Below, piece after piece: positions 1 through 8,086 of a stretch of 40,754 nt of DNA. A program made the position numbers and the translations under genes. The notes under the pieces are model-generated. The model was not told the DNA's origin. It saw nothing but the letters and a program-made list of their open reading frames with translations, and made no database searches. The stretch comes from JAYZBC01 sp036339375. Its GTDB lineage: Bacteria; Pseudomonadota; Alphaproteobacteria; MPNO01; UBA2964. Numbering within the stretch: position 1 is the first letter of the stretch; each line of letters opens with the position of its first letter. The stretch covers positions 1-40,754 of the forward strand of contig JAYZBC010000016.1 of NCBI GenBank assembly GCA_036339375.1, given 5' to 3'.

Positions 1-649
1 TTTTGCTTTCGGGATTATACAACCCACAACCAAAAAGGGCGTTGGGTGCAACATTACCATTTACAGCACGAATAATCTTAGCACCAGGATTTATTTGTTT
101 AATTTTTTTTTCTAACAAATCTAGTTTCTTTTTCTCTCCTAGGTCTGTTTTTGTAAGTACAATTCGATCCGCAACAGCTATTTGTTTCTTTGGTTCTTCA
201 TGAAGATCAAGTTGTTCGCTGCCAAAAACACCATCAGACGTGGTAATGACACCATCTAGATAATAACGGTTACAAATAATAGGATCAGTTATAAGGGTAT
301 GAAGAATGGGGGCTGGATCCGCGAGTCCGGTCGTTTCTATCAGAATTCTCCTGAATTTAGGTATTTCGTCTTTCACCCTTTTTAAAAATAATTCGCGGAG
401 CACTCGGCTTAAATCACCCTGTACAGCACAGCAAAGGCAGCCTGTTGTGAGTTCTACCAAATTTTCATCTACTGTTTCGACAAGATCGTGATCAATTCCA
501 ATTTCGCCAAATTCATTCACTAAAACGGCAGTCTCAGCCATGCCCGAATCTTGAAGCAAATGATTGAGTAAAGTTGTTTTTCCACTTCCTAACCATCCAG
601 TAAGGAGTGATACTTGGATGGCATCAACTTTTGTCGCTTCAGTTTTCAT
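1..649 (-). CDS. CobW/COG0523-family GTPase (3' end outside window)
   Basis: The N-terminal 216 residues of a P-loop GTPase of the CobW/COG0523 (G3E) family are present; the C-terminal part lies beyond the window start. Visible are Walker A GWLGSGKT (residues 18-25), the metal-binding CxCC signature GCLCC (70-74), an ETTGLADP switch segment and a TKTD guanine-specificity motif in place of the usual NKTD. Members of this family insert or deliver metals such as Zn or Co in the cytoplasm. The ATG overlaps the TGA of the upstream hisI gene (ATGA), so translation is probably coupled. HisI is a zinc enzyme, which makes a zinc-chaperone role attractive, but that is inference; cobalamin or nitrile hydratase partners are not visible here. 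Confidence 0.85.
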   Translation of the reverse strand, partial: MKTEATKVDAIQVSLLTGWLGSGKTTLLNHLLQDSGMAETAVLVNEFGEIGIDHDLVETVDENLVELTTGCLCCAVQGDLSRVLRELFLKRVKDEIPKFRRILIETTGLADPAPILHTLITDPIICNRYYLDGVITTSDGVFGSEQLDLHEEPKKQIAVADRIVLTKTDLGEKKKLDLLEKKIKQINPGAKIIRAVNGNVAPNALFGCGLYNPESK

Positions 650-1068
650 TTTCTGTATAAATCTTTTGGCTGCATTTTTATTTTTTCTATAATTTGAACT
701 TTGTCGTCCCGAACGGCATTGAAAAAACAATTTTGTCTTCCAGTGTGACAAGCAACCCCGGTTTGTTCCACCTGAAGTAAAATCGTGTCACCATCACAAT
801 CAAATCGAAAATCTTTGAGTTCTTGAATTTGACCGGACTGTTCCCCTTTGTGCCACAAAGAATTTCTAGACCTCGAATAGTAACAAATACTTCCTGTTTT
901 AAGAGTTTCTGTAAGCGCATCTTTATTCATCCAAGCCAACATAAGAACTTCTCCCGAATTGTATTGTTGTACAATGACAGGGACTAATCCTTTTCGGTCA
1001 AACACAATCCGTTTAAGCACTTTTTTAATGCTTTGAGATGAAAGTGGTTTAAATTCCTTATTAGGCAT
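646..1068 (-). CDS. hisI: Phosphoribosyl-AMP cyclohydrolase
   Basis: Histidine biosynthesis, third step: opens the adenine ring of phosphoribosyl-AMP; cytoplasmic zinc/magnesium enzyme. The 140-residue protein has the complete family signature: SRSRNSLWHKGE (65-76), DCDGD (90-94) with Asp90, Asp92 and Asp94 for Mg and Cys91 for Zn, and GVACHTGRQNC with Cys107 and Cys114 as remaining zinc ligands. It is monofunctional, with no HisE pyrophosphohydrolase domain, as is usual in Alphaproteobacteria. It starts 12 bases after the stop of the cystathionine beta-lyase gene and ends inside the start codon of the CobW-family GTPase gene, so the three are probably co-transcribed. No other his gene is in the window. 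Confidence 0.96.
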   Translation of the reverse strand: MPNKEFKPLSSQSIKKVLKRIVFDRKGLVPVIVQQYNSGEVLMLAWMNKDALTETLKTGSICYYSRSRNSLWHKGEQSGQIQELKDFRFDCDGDTILLQVEQTGVACHTGRQNCFFNAVRDDKVQIIEKIKMQPKDLYRK

Positions 1069-1080
1069 TTTCGATTTTTA

Positions 1081-2265
1081 TCAGGTGGTTGAGTTTAAAC
1101 GTTGAAAGCCCTTTTCAAGATCAGCAATCAAATCGTCTATGTCTTCAAGTCCAGCATGAATGCGCAGTGTTGGCCCACCATTTTCCCATTGATTTTTTGT
1201 AACTGTTCGAATTTGGGCGGGATTTGTTAGTAAAATTAGGCTTTCGTATCCTCCCCAACTTGCTCCCATCCCATAAAGTTCCAAACCGTCCAACATAGCA
1301 GCAATGGCTTTCTCTGGGTATGATTTAAGGACAACGCCAAATAATCCACATGCACCAGTAAAATCACGTTTCCAAATTTCAAAACTAGGGTTAGTAGAAA
1401 GGCCCGGGTGTAAAACTCGTTCTACTTCTGCTCTACCTTCTAGCCATTCAGCAAGTTTTCGGCCATTTTTGTCATGTTGGCGCATTCGAATTCCAATTGT
1501 TCTTAAACCCCGAAGTGCGAGGTAGACATCATCAGGGCCTGCATTGGCCCCTATATCGGAAGCAGATTGTCTAATACGCTGCCAAAAATCATTTTTGGTC
1601 GTAATAATTCCCATCATGACATCCGAATGTCCTACAATATATTTTGTGGCTGCAATTACGGAAACATCGACACCATGGTCAAATGGTTTAAAAAACACTC
1701 CACTGGACCAAGTATCATCAATTATTACTACACAATTCCGTTTATGAGCTTCTGAAGCTATTGCATCTATATCTTGAATCTCAAAAGTCAGAGAACCTGG
1801 ACTTTCTGTATACACAATTTTGGTGTTATTTTGGATAAGGTTCTTAATGCCGGAACCTATTAATGGATCATAGTAAGTGGTCTGAACTCCAAATCTAGCT
1901 AAAAAACTATCGCAAAATCTTCTCGCAGGACCATAGACGCTGTCTACCATCAAGACATGATCCCCAGCTTCCAGAAACGCGAGCATTGCAGCATCTATTG
2001 CAGCGAGACCAGAACTTAAACAAACAGAACGATCCCCTCCGAGTAAACCTGCAGTGGCTACCTCGAGTGCTTGATGTGTGGGTGTACCCTGTCGCCCGTA
2101 AGTAAAAACATCGAGTTCCCAACGCTGAGTTCTTTTTTTGCGAAACGCTTCAAGAGTGGGTGCCGTAATTGTTGAAGCATGGTAAACCGGAGGGTTAACA
2201 ATCCCGTGGTTTTTATCAGGGTCTCGTCCTAGTGTGGTGATCAGTGTGTCTTGTTTCATGGCCAT
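1081..2265 (-). CDS. metC: Cystathionine beta-lyase (PLP-dependent)
   Basis: Cys/Met metabolism PLP enzyme, 394 residues, full length for the family. It most likely cleaves cystathionine to homocysteine, pyruvate and ammonia in methionine biosynthesis. Visible are the YGRQGTPT phosphate-binding segment (56-63), SSGLAA (84-89), the cofactor Asp in IIDDTW (183) and the Schiff-base lysine Lys208 in ATKYIVGHSD. The DDTW/YIVGHSD wording is closer to proteobacterial MetC than to gamma-synthase MetB, but substrate within this family is hard to call. Two in-frame ATGs (residues 1 and 3) are possible and neither has a clear Shine-Dalgarno sequence. It lies 87 bases or more downstream of the sulfurtransferase gene on the same strand, forming a small sulfur amino acid group. 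Confidence 0.88.
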   Translation of the reverse strand: MAMKQDTLITTLGRDPDKNHGIVNPPVYHASTITAPTLEAFRKKRTQRWELDVFTYGRQGTPTHQALEVATAGLLGGDRSVCLSSGLAAIDAAMLAFLEAGDHVLMVDSVYGPARRFCDSFLARFGVQTTYYDPLIGSGIKNLIQNNTKIVYTESPGSLTFEIQDIDAIASEAHKRNCVVIIDDTWSSGVFFKPFDHGVDVSVIAATKYIVGHSDVMMGIITTKNDFWQRIRQSASDIGANAGPDDVYLALRGLRTIGIRMRQHDKNGRKLAEWLEGRAEVERVLHPGLSTNPSFEIWKRDFTGACGLFGVVLKSYPEKAIAAMLDGLELYGMGASWGGYESLILLTNPAQIRTVTKNQWENGGPTLRIHAGLEDIDDLIADLEKGFQRLNSTT

Positions 2266-2352
2266 ATGTTTTTTTGGTGTTTAGGGATGCTATTTGCTGA
2301 GTTCTCAAAAGTTAAATGATTTATGTTACAAAATTTACAGCCAATAGAATCC

Positions 2353-3207
2353 TTAATCGGTTTCTATGGGCAACGATTCATTCGCACCCCATTCCGACCA
2401 AGAGCCGTCATAGACTCCTACATCTTGTTTGTCGAGTAGATATAAAGCAAAAGAAAGTACACAAGCGGTCACACCGGATCCACAACTTGTAATAACTGGT
2501 TTATTTAAATTTATGCCCGCTTCTTGAAATTTCTTTTCTAGAATTTTCTTGGGCAAGACCGTTTTTGTTTCGGGATCCAATAATTGATCAAATGGTAAAT
2601 TGAAAGCGCCTGGGATATGCCCGGAACGACAGTTGACTCGAGGTTCTGGTTCTTTTGCAAAAAATCTTGAAGCCGAACGTGCATCTAAAATTTGTTCTTT
2701 TTTGTTTTTAAAATTTTCTATTATATCACTAGTTTTTCGGATTAAATTTTCGTTAAAATTAACTTTGAATTGAGTTTTTGCGTATTTGGGTTTTGTGGCT
2801 TCTATTTTTCTTTTCTCCGCTTTCCATTTCGGTAATCCACCATCAAGGATAAAGACTTTCTCATGGCCAAAAATCCTTAACATCCACCAGGGTCGAGCCG
2901 CAGTAAATAAACCAAATCCATCATAGATAATTACAGTTGTTTCATTACCAATTCCTAAATTTTCCATATGCTTTTGAAAATCTTTAGGTGGAGGAAGCAT
3001 ATGGGGTAAAGAAGTGTCTTTTGCGGCAATGACATCAATATCCCAAAAAACCGCACCAGGGATATGAGCTTTCTTGTATTCAAGTTTACCATTTCGTTCC
3101 ATGGCTGGGAGGTACCAAGAGGCATCTACCGTCCTTAATAGGGGCTCACGGATATTCCTAGAGAGCCAATCCGTTGTGACAAAGGGCAATTTTAACTTTT
3201 TACTCAT
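2353..3207 (-). CDS. sseA: 3-mercaptopyruvate sulfurtransferase (two rhodanese domains)
   Basis: A tandem rhodanese protein of 284 residues: an inactive N-terminal domain (about 10-140) and a catalytic C-terminal domain (about 165-280). The active loop is CGSGVTA with Cys242, the form specific to 3-mercaptopyruvate sulfurtransferase rather than thiosulfate sulfurtransferase (CRKGVTA). It moves sulfur from 3-mercaptopyruvate to thiols or cyanide. The ATG at 3207 is preferred; a TTG six bases upstream would add two residues. No signal peptide is visible, so it is cytoplasmic. It precedes metC on the same strand. Both deal with cysteine-derived sulfur, so shared expression is plausible although an 87-base gap separates them. 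Confidence 0.9.
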   Translation of the reverse strand: MSKKLKLPFVTTDWLSRNIREPLLRTVDASWYLPAMERNGKLEYKKAHIPGAVFWDIDVIAAKDTSLPHMLPPPKDFQKHMENLGIGNETTVIIYDGFGLFTAARPWWMLRIFGHEKVFILDGGLPKWKAEKRKIEATKPKYAKTQFKVNFNENLIRKTSDIIENFKNKKEQILDARSASRFFAKEPEPRVNCRSGHIPGAFNLPFDQLLDPETKTVLPKKILEKKFQEAGINLNKPVITSCGSGVTACVLSFALYLLDKQDVGVYDGSWSEWGANESLPIETD

Positions 3208-3239
3208 GCTCAAACATTTATTTTTGCCAATCTTTTTTA

Positions 3240-3245
3240 ATTATA
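3240..3245 (-). promoter_or_regulatory. sseA: Candidate -10 box for sseA
   Basis: A perfect TATAAT on the minus strand lies about 33 bases upstream of the sseA ATG. The -35 region at 16-18 bases is poor (TTTTGT), so only the -10 element is supported. Prediction by eye. Confidence 0.3.
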
Positions 3246-3335
3246 AGGGAATGCAAAACGAAACAAAATATTTATCGTTAATTTTGTTATCTTAAAGAAT
3301 AAGAAATTGACCAAAACTTTTTTGGGTTTAACTAA

Positions 3336-3347
3336 GAAATCGATTTC
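3336..3347. promoter_or_regulatory. Perfect 12-bp palindrome in the sseA/LLM intergenic region
   Basis: GAAATCGATTTC is a perfect palindrome between the divergent sseA and LLM monooxygenase genes, about 110 bases upstream of the latter. It could be an operator, but AT-rich DNA gives such palindromes by chance. Confidence 0.25.
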
Positions 3348-3457
3348 GTAATTTCGGTGTTGCCAAATTTATTGAATAGCGGGTTGCTCAAGCACCTTCC
3401 AACGGGCATGATCAAGGCACAATTTTTTTAAGAGTATTTCTGTTCGAGGAGGTTTTT

Positions 3458-4708
3458 ATGCAACCAGTGAGAATGTTCTGTTGGCATTTTATGGCCTATC
3501 CCAATTTGCCCAAAAACTTTGATGAAAACCATGAAAGTGGATGGGTGACTGTTCCAAATTCTCTTTGGGATAACGAAAAAAGTAGAGGCCTTTACCAGGA
3601 ATATATTGATCAACTCGTTTACGCGGACCAGCTTGGTTTTGATGGTCTGGTGTTGAATGAACATCATCAAAACATTTACGGGCTCATGCCTTCTCCAAAC
3701 ATAATCGCTTCGGCTTTAACTCAAAAAACCAAAAATGCTAAAATAGTGGTTCTTGGAAATTTACCACCCTTATTTTTAAACCCATTAAGAGTGGCCGAAG
3801 AGTATGCAATGATAGACAACATGTCTGACGGAAGATTGATAGCTGGTTTTGCTGTTGGTGGTGGACCAGAATCTTTTAATTATAATGTTCCTTCACCACA
3901 TGGACGCCGTCGACTTTGGGAAGCTGTGGATTTAATCGTTAAGAGTTGGACGGATGATGGCCCCTTTTTACACGAAGGTCCTTGTTATCCTATGCGTTAT
4001 GTAAATGTTTGGCCAAAGCCGCAACAACAACCACACCCGGAAGTCTGGATACCCGGCTCACGAAGCATTGAATCCATGTCTGAAGTTGCTAAAAGAGGGT
4101 ATTGCTACTTTTTATCTTCACGTTCTCATGGTGGTGGTACAAGGATGGCCGCGAGAGAATTTGCCAAAGTTATGGAAGAACACGGAAAAGTTTATACACC
4201 TTTCAAAATGGGTGTATTACTTTCAGTGTATGTTTCCGAAACTGATGAACAAGCAAGAGCAGAATCAGAGGAAGGAGTATTTTATTTCCTTCGAAATTGC
4301 TTGAAAGGACATTTGCGTCGGGAAGGACGTTCAATGACCTTTGGTCCTGGCGTTCCCTCTCAATCTTTGAGGTCTTGGGAAGCTTTTCTAAATGCACCCA
4401 GAGGGGCGGCCAACCTTTCCGGCGGAGAAATGCTGGGGGACGCAAAAGATTGGGAAGACCTTGAAACAAAAAATTCTATCATGGTAGGGAGCCCAGAAAC
4501 TGTTCGTAAAAAATTATGGGAATTTGTTGAAGATGCCAAAGTAGGCAACCTACTGATTCAGTTCCAATTTGGTAATATGAAGGATGAACTTGCTAGAAAA
4601 TCAATGAAATTGTTTGCAGAACAAGTGATGCCGGCAATGCGCAAAGATTCAGCTGAATTGTTTTCAAATGAATTCCCTATTCTTCAAGAGATGGAGGCTG
4701 CGGAATGA
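3458..4708 (+). CDS. LLM-class flavin-dependent monooxygenase (first copy)
   Basis: A 416-residue luciferase-like (TIM barrel) FMN-dependent oxidoreductase. Recognisable segments are LNEHHQN near residue 67, the KIVVLGN strand, EYAMIDNMSDGR near 110-125, then AGFAVGGG, and EVWIPGSRS near 190. These match bacterial luciferase/alkanal monooxygenase relatives that use reduced flavin and O2 to hydroxylate or oxygenate small organic molecules. No flavin reductase gene is in the window, so reduced flavin must come from elsewhere. A strong Shine-Dalgarno GAGGAGG sits 5 bases before the ATG. The stop overlaps the start of the alpha/beta hydrolase (ATGA), implying the two act together on one substrate. 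The second LLM gene at 14869-16209 is a paralog in a similar neighbourhood. The substrate is unknown. Confidence 0.9.
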   Translation: MQPVRMFCWHFMAYPNLPKNFDENHESGWVTVPNSLWDNEKSRGLYQEYIDQLVYADQLGFDGLVLNEHHQNIYGLMPSPNIIASALTQKTKNAKIVVLGNLPPLFLNPLRVAEEYAMIDNMSDGRLIAGFAVGGGPESFNYNVPSPHGRRRLWEAVDLIVKSWTDDGPFLHEGPCYPMRYVNVWPKPQQQPHPEVWIPGSRSIESMSEVAKRGYCYFLSSRSHGGGTRMAAREFAKVMEEHGKVYTPFKMGVLLSVYVSETDEQARAESEEGVFYFLRNCLKGHLRREGRSMTFGPGVPSQSLRSWEAFLNAPRGAANLSGGEMLGDAKDWEDLETKNSIMVGSPETVRKKLWEFVEDAKVGNLLIQFQFGNMKDELARKSMKLFAEQVMPAMRKDSAELFSNEFPILQEMEAAE

Positions 4709-5514
4709 GTTTTCGTAACCTTGATGTCCGGGGCCGAAATGTACAAATTTATGAAAACGGGTCGGGCAAACCCCTTCTATATCTACATGGTGTTGCGGAT
4801 CTACATGGCGCTGCGAATAAACCTTTTGAGTTTCACGAAACGCTTTCCAAAAATTATAATTTAATAGCTCCAGCCCATCCCGGGTGTGTCCAGTCCGATG
4901 AAGATCAAACTATAGAAAGTATCGATGATTTAGCGTTTCATACTTTAGAGGTCATGGATGCACTTGGCCTAGACAAGGTTGATGTTTTAGGGACCTGTGT
5001 CGGTGGCTGGTTAGCAGCGGAAATTGCAGTTCGGAATCCGGAAAGAGTTAATAGCCTTGGGATTATTGGGGCTCCAGGTTTATTTGTTTCCGGTTCTCCG
5101 ATTGGAGATCTTTTTATGGCTGTACAACCTTTAAATGGTGGAATTGCTGATCTACGGTCCATGTTATTTTCTGATGGGGAAGGGGCACTTTCACAAAGTC
5201 TTTTTGGTGATGAGATTAAGGATAAAGAGCAGGGGATGCTGCGTTATAAAATTTTTCGCTGTATTGCTCGATTTGGATTTAAGCCTCCATATTTTTATCA
5301 TCCCAAACTCATAAACCGCTTGCATCGATTTAAAGGACGTTGCTTGATCGTCTGGGGCAGTGAAGACAAATTTGTTCCTACTAGCCATGCGACTGCTTAT
5401 AGTGAAGGGCTAAAGAATAGCACTTTGGCCCTTATTGAGGGAGGTGGTCACGCTGTACACCTTGAAGAACCGAAAATAGTAGCTGGTAAGGTTTCTGACT
5501 TTTTAGCGGCTTAG
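4705..5514 (+). CDS. Alpha/beta hydrolase with Cys nucleophile
   Basis: A 269-residue single-domain alpha/beta hydrolase. The nucleophile elbow reads G-T-C-V-G (96-100), so Cys98 takes the place of the usual Ser. The acid is probably the Asp in WGSEDKF and the base the His in GGGHAVHLEEP. The oxyanion segment is LHGVADLHG. Cys nucleophiles are known in dienelactone hydrolase, but this sequence is more like MhpC/proline-iminopeptidase-type hydrolases. It overlaps the LLM gene by 4 bases, with GGAGG 8 bases upstream of its ATG, so the oxygenase product is probably its substrate. The paralog at 16246-17055 has the same length and a Ser elbow (GFSVGGW against GTCVGGW). Whether it is catalytic, and on which bond, cannot be told from sequence. 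Confidence 0.88.
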   Translation: MSFRNLDVRGRNVQIYENGSGKPLLYLHGVADLHGAANKPFEFHETLSKNYNLIAPAHPGCVQSDEDQTIESIDDLAFHTLEVMDALGLDKVDVLGTCVGGWLAAEIAVRNPERVNSLGIIGAPGLFVSGSPIGDLFMAVQPLNGGIADLRSMLFSDGEGALSQSLFGDEIKDKEQGMLRYKIFRCIARFGFKPPYFYHPKLINRLHRFKGRCLIVWGSEDKFVPTSHATAYSEGLKNSTLALIEGGGHAVHLEEPKIVAGKVSDFLAA

Positions 5515-5518
5515 ATTC

Positions 5519-6289
5519 TTAAAAAAATAGATCATACTCATTTATAGCTCGCCAAATTAGGCGAATAGCTAAAATGGTTATTGTTACTTTAAAAATAATT
5601 CTAAAGTTCTTTTCTCGCATTTTGTGAAGAATTTTATTGCCAAAATAAATCGCTATAGAAGCGGAAGCCAGCATGGCTAGCATGAGTGGAAGGTAGGGGG
5701 CCATTGTTACGCCAAGCATGCCAAACGCTAGTAATTTAAAAAAATGAACTATAACCATTAGTACGGAAAAGGTAGCCACGTGATTTCTACGATCTGGTGA
5801 TACAGAAGCCACAAAGGGTGCAATGATACCACCAGTAGCGCTTACAAACATTCCTAAGAAGGTCCCGAAAAACCCTAAAATTGCAAATCGGTTTCGGGTT
5901 GAACCAAATTGGCCTATCGTGGGTATCCATGTAAAAATTATCATCATGATCCCTAACAATCCTTGCAAAATAGCGGTTGGTAGAGAGACAAAAATTTGGG
6001 CACCCGCAAAAACCCCTATAATTGCTCCAATTAAAAAAGGGGGAATTAAATTTTTTATAAGGTACCGCCAAAGTAAGAATGTTCTATTAAGGTTGCCCCC
6101 GAGTTGAACTACGGTATGAATAGGTATGGATGCAGTTGGTGGAAATAGCGATGCTAAAACTACCATCATTAGCAAACCGCCCACTGTTCCCGTTGTAATG
6201 CCAATAAATGCGGAGAAGGCAGCAAATAGCGTAAGACAAAAAAACAAGAAAGCATCAACATTTGGGACGCCTAAAAAAGTTGTTTCCAT
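5519..6289 (-). CDS. TauE/SafE-family membrane transporter
   Basis: A 256-residue integral membrane protein with seven to eight hydrophobic segments and the TauE/SafE pattern: an N-terminal TGTVGGLLMM segment followed by a second half containing SATGGIIAPF. The family exports sulfite, sulfoacetate and related organic anions. Sulfite export would fit the sulfur genes elsewhere in the window, but it is not adjacent to them and many family members are uncharacterised. The gene converges on the alpha/beta hydrolase gene with only 4 bases between stop codons, and its 5' end faces the ornithine-cyclodeaminase-like gene, giving a 57-base divergent promoter region. Confidence 0.85.
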   Translation of the reverse strand: METTFLGVPNVDAFLFFCLTLFAAFSAFIGITTGTVGGLLMMVVLASLFPPTASIPIHTVVQLGGNLNRTFLLWRYLIKNLIPPFLIGAIIGVFAGAQIFVSLPTAILQGLLGIMMIIFTWIPTIGQFGSTRNRFAILGFFGTFLGMFVSATGGIIAPFVASVSPDRRNHVATFSVLMVIVHFFKLLAFGMLGVTMAPYLPLMLAMLASASIAIYFGNKILHKMREKNFRIIFKVTITILAIRLIWRAINEYDLFF

Positions 6290-6346
6290 ATTATTTAAAT
6301 TTTGTATTGCCCAAAGGTATAATTTAAAGAAGGAAAAGATAATTAA

Positions 6347-7390
6347 ATGACATTACTCATCGATGCTCAAGACTTGTCGGGTTTGATATCCACAAATGAT
6401 GCCGTTGATTATGTTCGAAAAGGATTTTTTGACCAGGGTAATTCTCCATCTTTCAGTGCTCCGAAGGTTCGGATTCAACACCAAGACCGAAGGTTAACAG
6501 TACATCCGGGGGGAAGCCCATCACTTGAAATATCCGGTGTGTTTATACATGCGGAGAGGTTCACTTTTAAGGAGGATGCACAACAATATAATCGCGCGGG
6601 ACGACGAGTTTATGTAGCTTATGATAGTGAGACGGCTGAATTAAAAGCCATTATAATTGGTTCTTTGCCTTTATTTGAATTTGATACTTTGGAGGAATCT
6701 TACGGGACTGAAACAGCTATTACGAGTGCGGTCGGTACCGACCTTTTGGCACGCAATAATTGTGAGGTTTTGGGTCTCCTTGGGACAGGACTCCAAGCCA
6801 GAAGACACCTTTTAATGATGTGCCAAATTAGGCCTATCAAGGAAGTTAGGGTATATAGTCGAAACAAAGAAAATCGACAAAAATTTAGTCAACAAATGCA
6901 AAATTTTGTCGAGGCTTCCATTCATGTTGTGGGAGATCCTCGTGAGGCCGTCAAAGGAGCTGATTTGATTTGTTGTGCAACCAATACAAATGTACCTGCC
7001 TTATTCGGTCAATGGCTGGAGCCTGGGCAACACGTTACATCAATTGTGAACTCGAACAAGGGTGTAAAAGAGCAGGCAAGGCTGGCAAAGCCAAGAAGAG
7101 AAATTGATGACGAAGTTATTCGTCGGGCAGATCTAATTCTTGTCAACATCAGAGAGCAGTCCCTTTTAGAGGAACATGGAGATCTTTTTGAGCCAATAAC
7201 AAAAGGTATAACATCTTGGAAAGAAATTTCAGAAATTGGCGAAATTTTGAATGGTCGCGTAAAAGGGCGTACTTCTGAAAAACAAATTTCTCTTTTTAAA
7301 CAAAATTCGGACCAGGGGGTAGGCTTTATGGCATTAGCCAAACTTGTCTACCAGATTGCTGAAGCAAAGGGCATTGGCATACAAATTTAA
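6347..7390 (+). CDS. Ornithine cyclodeaminase/mu-crystallin-fold protein, divergent
   Basis: A 347-residue protein of the ornithine cyclodeaminase/mu-crystallin family. The Rossmann dinucleotide motif LLGTGLQARRH (146-151 core GTGLQA) is intact, followed by EVRVYSRN, AVKGADLICCATN and ADLILVN. Substrate-side residues look changed. The family RTAAxSA segment reads ETAITSA (from residue 122), so the carboxylate-binding Arg becomes Glu. The GVK lysine region reads GVFIHAERF, and the catalytic Asp in the HxxAVGAD region is not found (HVTSIVNSNKG). An NAD(P)-dependent imine reductase or amino acid dehydrogenase role is therefore more likely than true cyclodeaminase. AAGGA lies upstream of the ATG. 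It is transcribed alone, divergent from the TauE-like gene. Confidence 0.83.
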   Translation: MTLLIDAQDLSGLISTNDAVDYVRKGFFDQGNSPSFSAPKVRIQHQDRRLTVHPGGSPSLEISGVFIHAERFTFKEDAQQYNRAGRRVYVAYDSETAELKAIIIGSLPLFEFDTLEESYGTETAITSAVGTDLLARNNCEVLGLLGTGLQARRHLLMMCQIRPIKEVRVYSRNKENRQKFSQQMQNFVEASIHVVGDPREAVKGADLICCATNTNVPALFGQWLEPGQHVTSIVNSNKGVKEQARLAKPRREIDDEVIRRADLILVNIREQSLLEEHGDLFEPITKGITSWKEISEIGEILNGRVKGRTSEKQISLFKQNSDQGVGFMALAKLVYQIAEAKGIGIQI

Positions 7391-7402
7391 CCACCTTTAA
7401 TA

Positions 7403-7498
7403 TTTTTAGTGACCTAACGGGTTTTAATTTTTAAAGAAAATTAAGTCTATTAGGTTTCTAAATTTTAGTACCCTTTGTGATTAGGTTGTCACTAAAAA
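7403..7498. repeat. 11-bp inverted repeat with 74-base spacer
   Basis: TTTTTAGTGAC (7403-7413) and its exact complement GTCACTAAAAA (7488-7498) flank the space between the convergent OCD-like and CopD-like genes. The adjacent CTAA/TTAG also match if a 2-base bulge is allowed. It could form a long weak terminator for either strand, or be a small degenerate repeat element. Confidence 0.35.
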
Positions 7499-7502
7499 GG
7501 AG

Positions 7503-7958
7503 TTAGCTCCAAAAACGGGCTAAAACGCCTAAAAATATGTTCACCAATCCAATCCATAAATTTGTTGTGACAATTAATCTTATCGAATTTAGATGTTTTC
7601 CAGCTGTAGGGAAATCTTCCGCATTTAACGCTTTACGAAAACGAGTATAGGGAGCAAACCATAAATGCAAGAAAAGGGCTATCATTAACCAACCAAGTCC
7701 GTGCATGATGTGGTAAAGGACAGGAAGGCTCGCAAAACCGCCGAACCCTGAAAAAATAATCCAGTAACCGGTAAGAGGGAGAATGGTTACTGCCAACCAA
7801 ACCCAGGGAAAAAACTTCTTAAAGGTAAGGCTCCAAAGATTAAGTCTATCTTTTGGTTCCATTGGACCAGCTGCTAATCTTAAAACATAAACGGCAAAAA
7901 ACATCCCGCCTACCCAAATAACGGCTGCTATTAGGTGAATTGCAACTATTACTCCCAT
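7503..7958 (-). CDS. CopD-like four-helix membrane protein
   Basis: A 151-residue integral membrane protein with four predicted helices and the CopD-type opening MGVIVAIHLIAAVIWVGGM, in which an early His and WVGGMFF are conserved. Other His residues occur in the third helix pair (HIMHGLGW and LFLHLWF), so haem or copper binding is possible. Family members occur in copper resistance and as uncharacterised membrane proteins. The ATG at 7958 has GGAG 7 bases upstream; an in-frame start 9 codons earlier has no such site. It is alone on the minus strand between the convergent OCD-like gene and the divergent MoxR gene. Its function here is unknown. Confidence 0.8.
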   Translation of the reverse strand: MGVIVAIHLIAAVIWVGGMFFAVYVLRLAAGPMEPKDRLNLWSLTFKKFFPWVWLAVTILPLTGYWIIFSGFGGFASLPVLYHIMHGLGWLMIALFLHLWFAPYTRFRKALNAEDFPTAGKHLNSIRLIVTTNLWIGLVNIFLGVLARFWS

Positions 7959-8086
7959 TTGTTTCTCCTTGTTAATTTGAATCAAACAGATTGTTGGTCT
8001 TGATTGGGAGTTGTAGCTGTTCTACGGTCCCCCAAAGAAAATCGAGTAATTTTGCTCAAACAATCTTATGAATGATAGTCGATTTT

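Noticed and set aside
3336..3431. 31-codon open stretch upstream of the first LLM gene
   Set aside because: No suitable start codon, hydrophobic but unlike any family I recognise, and short enough to be chance.
8072..8086. Earlier ATG for the MoxR gene
   Set aside because: It adds five residues not found in the family; MKFTGT at 8087 matches the usual start.
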